Origin: an uncultured Bacteroidales bacterium
GTDB taxonomy: Bacteria > Bacteroidota > Bacteroidia > Bacteroidales > WCHB1-69
Length of the DNA stretch: 16,004 nucleotides
Assembly: GCA_937949745.1 (NCBI GenBank)
Contig: CALECM010000006.1
Location: 1-16,004, forward strand
Reading direction: 5' to 3'
Shown here: positions 13,220 through 16,004 of the stretch, piece after piece
How the letters are laid out: each line of letters opens with the position of its first letter
Numbering within the stretch: position 1 is the stretch's first letter
Made by a program: the position numbers and the translations under genes
The notes under the pieces: generated by a model
Databases searched by the model: none
Seen by the model: only the letters and a program-made list of their open reading frames with translations
Told to the model about the DNA's origin: nothing

Positions 13220-15055
13220 ATGACTATGAAAAAAATGTATTACCGCTTTTCTATCCTTTTCACGATTTTATTTATTACATGGTCCGGATACGGACAAACT
13301 GTTATTTACCGGGAAAATTTCGGCAATCCTTCCGGCAATATCCCCATTCAGCAATTCACAGGATGGCAGAATAATATAGCCGTTTACAGTGGAGACGGAA
13401 CCTGTGACGTCAGGAACTCCACTCCTTCCGCGGATTATGAAGAAGCATCCGGCGGAGGAAATGTAATGCTTAACAATACAAGCAAATGGTTCCAGATTTC
13501 CAATTTAAATACGTCAGATTATGAAAATATTTCTTTGCATTTTGGACTAAGGAAAGGAAATATGGCTGAAAACGGCAGTAATTTTTCCATCCGGGTTTCT
13601 CCGGATGGAAATACATGGGAGGATCTTCCTGCCTATACGGGGCTCCCTACCGGTGCCGGAAGTACAGGATGGTATTATGTGACCCTTGCAAACCTTCCTT
13701 CTTATGATAATCTTCATATCCGTTTCTCGAGCCTAAGCAGCGCGGATTTTCGTATAGACGATATTTCGTTGAGTACCACTACGGTGGTCAGCACTCCGTA
13801 TATTGAAATTATCTCCCCGGTCCACGGCGGAGTATATGAGCATCTAATCGAACCGGAGGTATCCATTATGAACTTTATTATCGGCGAAAGCGGAATCATC
13901 AAAACCGAGTTGACAGGAGACAATAATATTGTATTATATTTTTCCCATGAAGATAGTTTGATCAGTTATTTTGAAAATTTCCCGCCATTGGATGATGGAG
14001 AGTATATTTTTTCGGTGACTTTATTAAATCCGGATAGTACTATGCTGGTTCCGGCCATCACGGAAGTCGCCTCTTTTACTATCGTATCACCCACTGTAGC
14101 CACTCCTGTTTTTTCACCCGACGGAGGGAATTATTTCACGACACAACAGGTAAGCATCACGTCAGCTACACCGGATTGCAGCATACATTACACTTTAGAC
14201 GGGAGTAGTCCCAATGAAAACAGTATTGTTTACAGCAATCCGATAGAAGTCTCTTCCAGCATTACGATTAAGGCCATTGCTTTTAAAGCAGGAATGGAAC
14301 CCAGCATCGTGGCTACCGCCGACTACGTCATCCGGGATACCAGCGCCGCATTACAACTTCCCTTCGATATATCCTCCAACAGCACCACCAATCAGGAAGA
14401 CATCACATTATTAACCGGATTTTCCGGTTATCATCTGGGTTCTTCCTACTCGGACGGATCAGCGAAATTTGAACAGGCAAGGGCGGGAACAGCCCGGTTG
14501 TCGGTAAAATTGAAAGACTCTCCCGATACTTTATGGTTCGATCTTAAAGGACGCGTTGGCGGCACTGCACCACAAAGTTATGAAGGAATAGAATTTCAAA
14601 TATCCGAGTCTGGTGATAACCGCAATTGGACTGTACTGGGAACCCTCACCGAAAACGAAATTCAAACTTCCGCTTACCAGACATTCCGGTACAAGTTAAA
14701 AAACGGCACCCGATTTATCCAGTGGAAATTGCTGAATGCCGGTAAAGGAAATACGCAATTAAACAATATTAAGATCGGGAAGTATACCCAGCCATCATCA
14801 CCCAACCATCTTACAGAAAGAGATGACTATAAATTAACCTTTTACCCGAATCCTGTCATTTCCAACCTCACGATTAACGCCCACGAATGTATAATTAATC
14901 GGGTTGAGATTATGGACGTTAGCGGAAAAATGCTTCAAATCGTACAACCGGAAAATACCGTCATCACTATAGCTTTTGACCATTTTCCTAAAGGAGTCTA
15001 CTTTATGAGGGTTATCACGGCTAAAGGAGAAACCGTAGAAAAGATCATCAAATAG
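13220..15055 (+). CDS. Secreted T9SS cargo protein with a chitobiase/beta-hexosaminidase C-terminal-type domain
   Basis: 611 residues; the ATG at 13226 is an equally good start. A signal peptide covers about 1-25 (hydrophobic LFTILFITW, cleavage near YGQ-T). Residues about 27-185 look like a beta-sandwich module (ENFGNPSG..., ending DFRIDDISL), common in Bacteroidota surface proteins. About 193-290 is an Ig-like region. Residues about 294-371 are a CHB_HEX_C_1-type domain (PVFSPDGGNYF, IHYTLDGSSP, ITIKAIAFKAG). About 380-520 is another beta-rich region. The C-terminus, about 537-611 (LTFYPNPVISNLTI, GKMLQIV, KGVYFMRVITAKGE, KII), is a type A T9SS sorting domain, so the product should cross the outer membrane by the Por system and be attached or released. 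No catalytic motif, so adhesion or carbohydrate binding is likely. It lies between the integrase and TrkH, probably a host gene. Confidence 0.9.
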   Translation: MTMKKMYYRFSILFTILFITWSGYGQTVIYRENFGNPSGNIPIQQFTGWQNNIAVYSGDGTCDVRNSTPSADYEEASGGGNVMLNNTSKWFQISNLNTSDYENISLHFGLRKGNMAENGSNFSIRVSPDGNTWEDLPAYTGLPTGAGSTGWYYVTLANLPSYDNLHIRFSSLSSADFRIDDISLSTTTVVSTPYIEIISPVHGGVYEHLIEPEVSIMNFIIGESGIIKTELTGDNNIVLYFSHEDSLISYFENFPPLDDGEYIFSVTLLNPDSTMLVPAITEVASFTIVSPTVATPVFSPDGGNYFTTQQVSITSATPDCSIHYTLDGSSPNENSIVYSNPIEVSSSITIKAIAFKAGMEPSIVATADYVIRDTSAALQLPFDISSNSTTNQEDITLLTGFSGYHLGSSYSDGSAKFEQARAGTARLSVKLKDSPDTLWFDLKGRVGGTAPQSYEGIEFQISESGDNRNWTVLGTLTENEIQTSAYQTFRYKLKNGTRFIQWKLLNAGKGNTQLNNIKIGKYTQPSSPNHLTERDDYKLTFYPNPVISNLTINAHECIINRVEIMDVSGKMLQIVQPENTVITIAFDHFPKGVYFMRVITAKGETVEKIIK

Positions 15056-15111
15056 GAAACAGTTGACCGGTTGTGGTTATCCAAAAGTTTCACTTATTAT
15101 ATTATCCTCTT

Positions 15112-15417
15112 GTCATCCTGAACGAAGCGAAGGATCTTCACTGAATTGATAATCAGATTCTTCGCTTTGCTCAGAATGACGGAAAATAAGGGGATAAAAG
15201 GTTTACTATCAACCATCCTATTTTTCATACTCTGTTTTCATCCTGTTTGTCATCCCGAACGAAGTGAAGGATCTTCAATAAACTGAGAATCAGATTCTTC
15301 GCTTTGCTCAGAATGACGGAACATAATGGGATAAAAGGTTTACTATCAACCATCCTATTTTTCATACTCTGTTTATCATCCTGTTTGTCATCCTGAACGA
15401 AGTGAAGGATCTTCAAC
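15112..15417. repeat. Tandem array of palindromic repeats, 137-138 base period
   Basis: The sequence GTCATCCYGAACGAAGYGAAG starts at 15112, 15249 and 15387. Each of the first two copies is followed about 45 bases later by a diverged inverse arm (TTCGCTTTGCTCAGAATGAC), making a long imperfect hairpin. The spacer GATAAAAGGTTTACTATC is also repeated (15193 and 15330). The last copy is truncated after GGATCTTCAA. This matches a palindromic intergenic repeat type seen in many Bacteroidota. It lies between convergent genes and may act as a transcription barrier. Confidence 0.85.
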
Positions 15418-15430
15418 CTCCCGTTTCCGG

Positions 15431-16004
15431 TTATCCCACCATAAAATAGGTGGAAGGATATTGATGGTTAGATTCTTTACTTCTTTTACTCAGGGCAAAA
15501 GCCATGGTCAAAGTACCGATCCTTCCGATATACATATTAAACACCAATACCAATTTGCCTCCTGTGGCGAAAGCCGCGGAACTTCCCGTGGAAAGACCGC
15601 TGGTAGTGAAAGCGGATATGGATTCGAACAGGATATTCGTAAATCCGAATTCAGGCTCCAGAAGCGCAAGTATAAAAGTGGAAATAAAGATCAGGATCAT
15701 CGACATGATCACAATAGAATAGGCTTTATCAACAAGATCGAACGGAATACTCTTCTTCCTGTACTCAATACTCTTCTTACCTTTTATTGTTGCCACGACC
15801 GATTTAAGGATCACAAAAAAAGTAGTATTCTTGATTCCTCCTCCCGTAGAACCCGGAGAAGCCCCGATAAACATCACAAGCATGAGGAGCATCATGCCGG
15901 GCATCGCAATGTCTGCAACCCGGATGGTATTAAAACCCGCAGTCCTGGAAGAGACAATCTGGAAAATCGAAGAGAATATTTTGCCGAACAGAGTCGTTTC
16001 ACTT
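15431..16004 (-). CDS. TrkH/KtrB-family potassium transporter (5' end missing)
   Basis: The frame is open to the window end, so only the C-terminal 191 residues are visible. The visible order is SRTAGFNT (third selectivity-filter loop), then MPGMMLLMLVMFIGASPGSTGGGIK (pore helix region typical of TrkH), a cytoplasmic stretch (KKSIEYRKKSIPFDLVD), a hydrophobic segment (IVIMSMILIFISTFILALL), SAFTTSGLSTG (fourth filter loop) and a final membrane helix ending near GRIGTLTMAFAL. These signatures identify the TrkH/KtrB pore subunit that carries potassium through the inner membrane with a TrkA/KtrA regulatory partner, which would be outside the window. The stop codon is 14 bases from the end of the repeat array. 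It appears to be a normal host gene. Confidence 0.95.
   Translation of the reverse strand, partial: SETTLFGKIFSSIFQIVSSRTAGFNTIRVADIAMPGMMLLMLVMFIGASPGSTGGGIKNTTFFVILKSVVATIKGKKSIEYRKKSIPFDLVDKAYSIVIMSMILIFISTFILALLEPEFGFTNILFESISAFTTSGLSTGSSAAFATGGKLVLVFNMYIGRIGTLTMAFALSKRSKESNHQYPSTYFMVG

Noticed and set aside
15112..15417. CRISPR array
   Set aside because: The units are 137-138 bases long with repeated rather than unique spacers and internal palindromes, and no cas gene is present.

Overview
The window looks like a chromosomal piece of a Bacteroidota genome, most likely Bacteroidales. Three things suggest this: a type IX secretion (Por) sorting tail on a surface protein, promoter-like boxes of the Bacteroides form TAnnTTTG with no strong Shine-Dalgarno sequences, and phage-type proteins known mainly from Bacteroidales (DUF4373, amidase and spanin-like pairs). 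I cannot name a genus.

Layout, left to right. (1) 1-4038, plus strand: the 3' part of a very large fused TcB/TcC-type (SpvB/TcdB-RHS) toxin gene. Its conserved cage ends at a DLDGL motif, followed by an AT-rich variable tip that carries a metzincin-type zinc protease motif (HEFGHLVGLEH plus a Met-turn). Two hairpins follow the gene. (2) 4339-4698, plus strand: a small membrane-anchored coiled-coil protein, with a convergent host-like lipoprotein at 4824-5348. (3) 5349-5830: a gene-poor stretch with a long-range inverted repeat and degenerate direct repeats. (4) 5831-12825: a compact phage-like integrative module. Tyrosine integrase (minus) and XRE repressor (plus) are convergent. The repressor diverges from a leftward early operon: Cro-like protein, small membrane protein, excisionase-like helix-turn-helix protein, DUF4373 replication protein, an unknown replication-associated protein, and a free-standing DnaA domain IV-like protein. 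After terminator-like hairpins come a second DnaA domain IV-like protein, a small unknown protein, an Amidase_3 endolysin-like protein and a spanin-like membrane protein. No terminase, portal, capsid or tail gene is visible. (5) 13220-15055, plus strand: a secreted T9SS cargo protein. (6) 15112-15417: a tandem array of palindromic repeats. (7) 15431-16004, minus strand: the 3' part of a TrkH/KtrB potassium transporter gene.

Working model (inference): the central module is a stripped-down prophage or satellite. It has integration, a lysogeny switch, replication initiation and a lysis cassette, but no virion genes, and it lies a few kilobases from a Tc-type toxin. In Yersinia, Tc toxins are associated with phage-derived lysis cassettes, so lysis-dependent release is a testable idea here. 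The separate orientation and the host-like lipoprotein in between mean the two could equally be unrelated neighbours.
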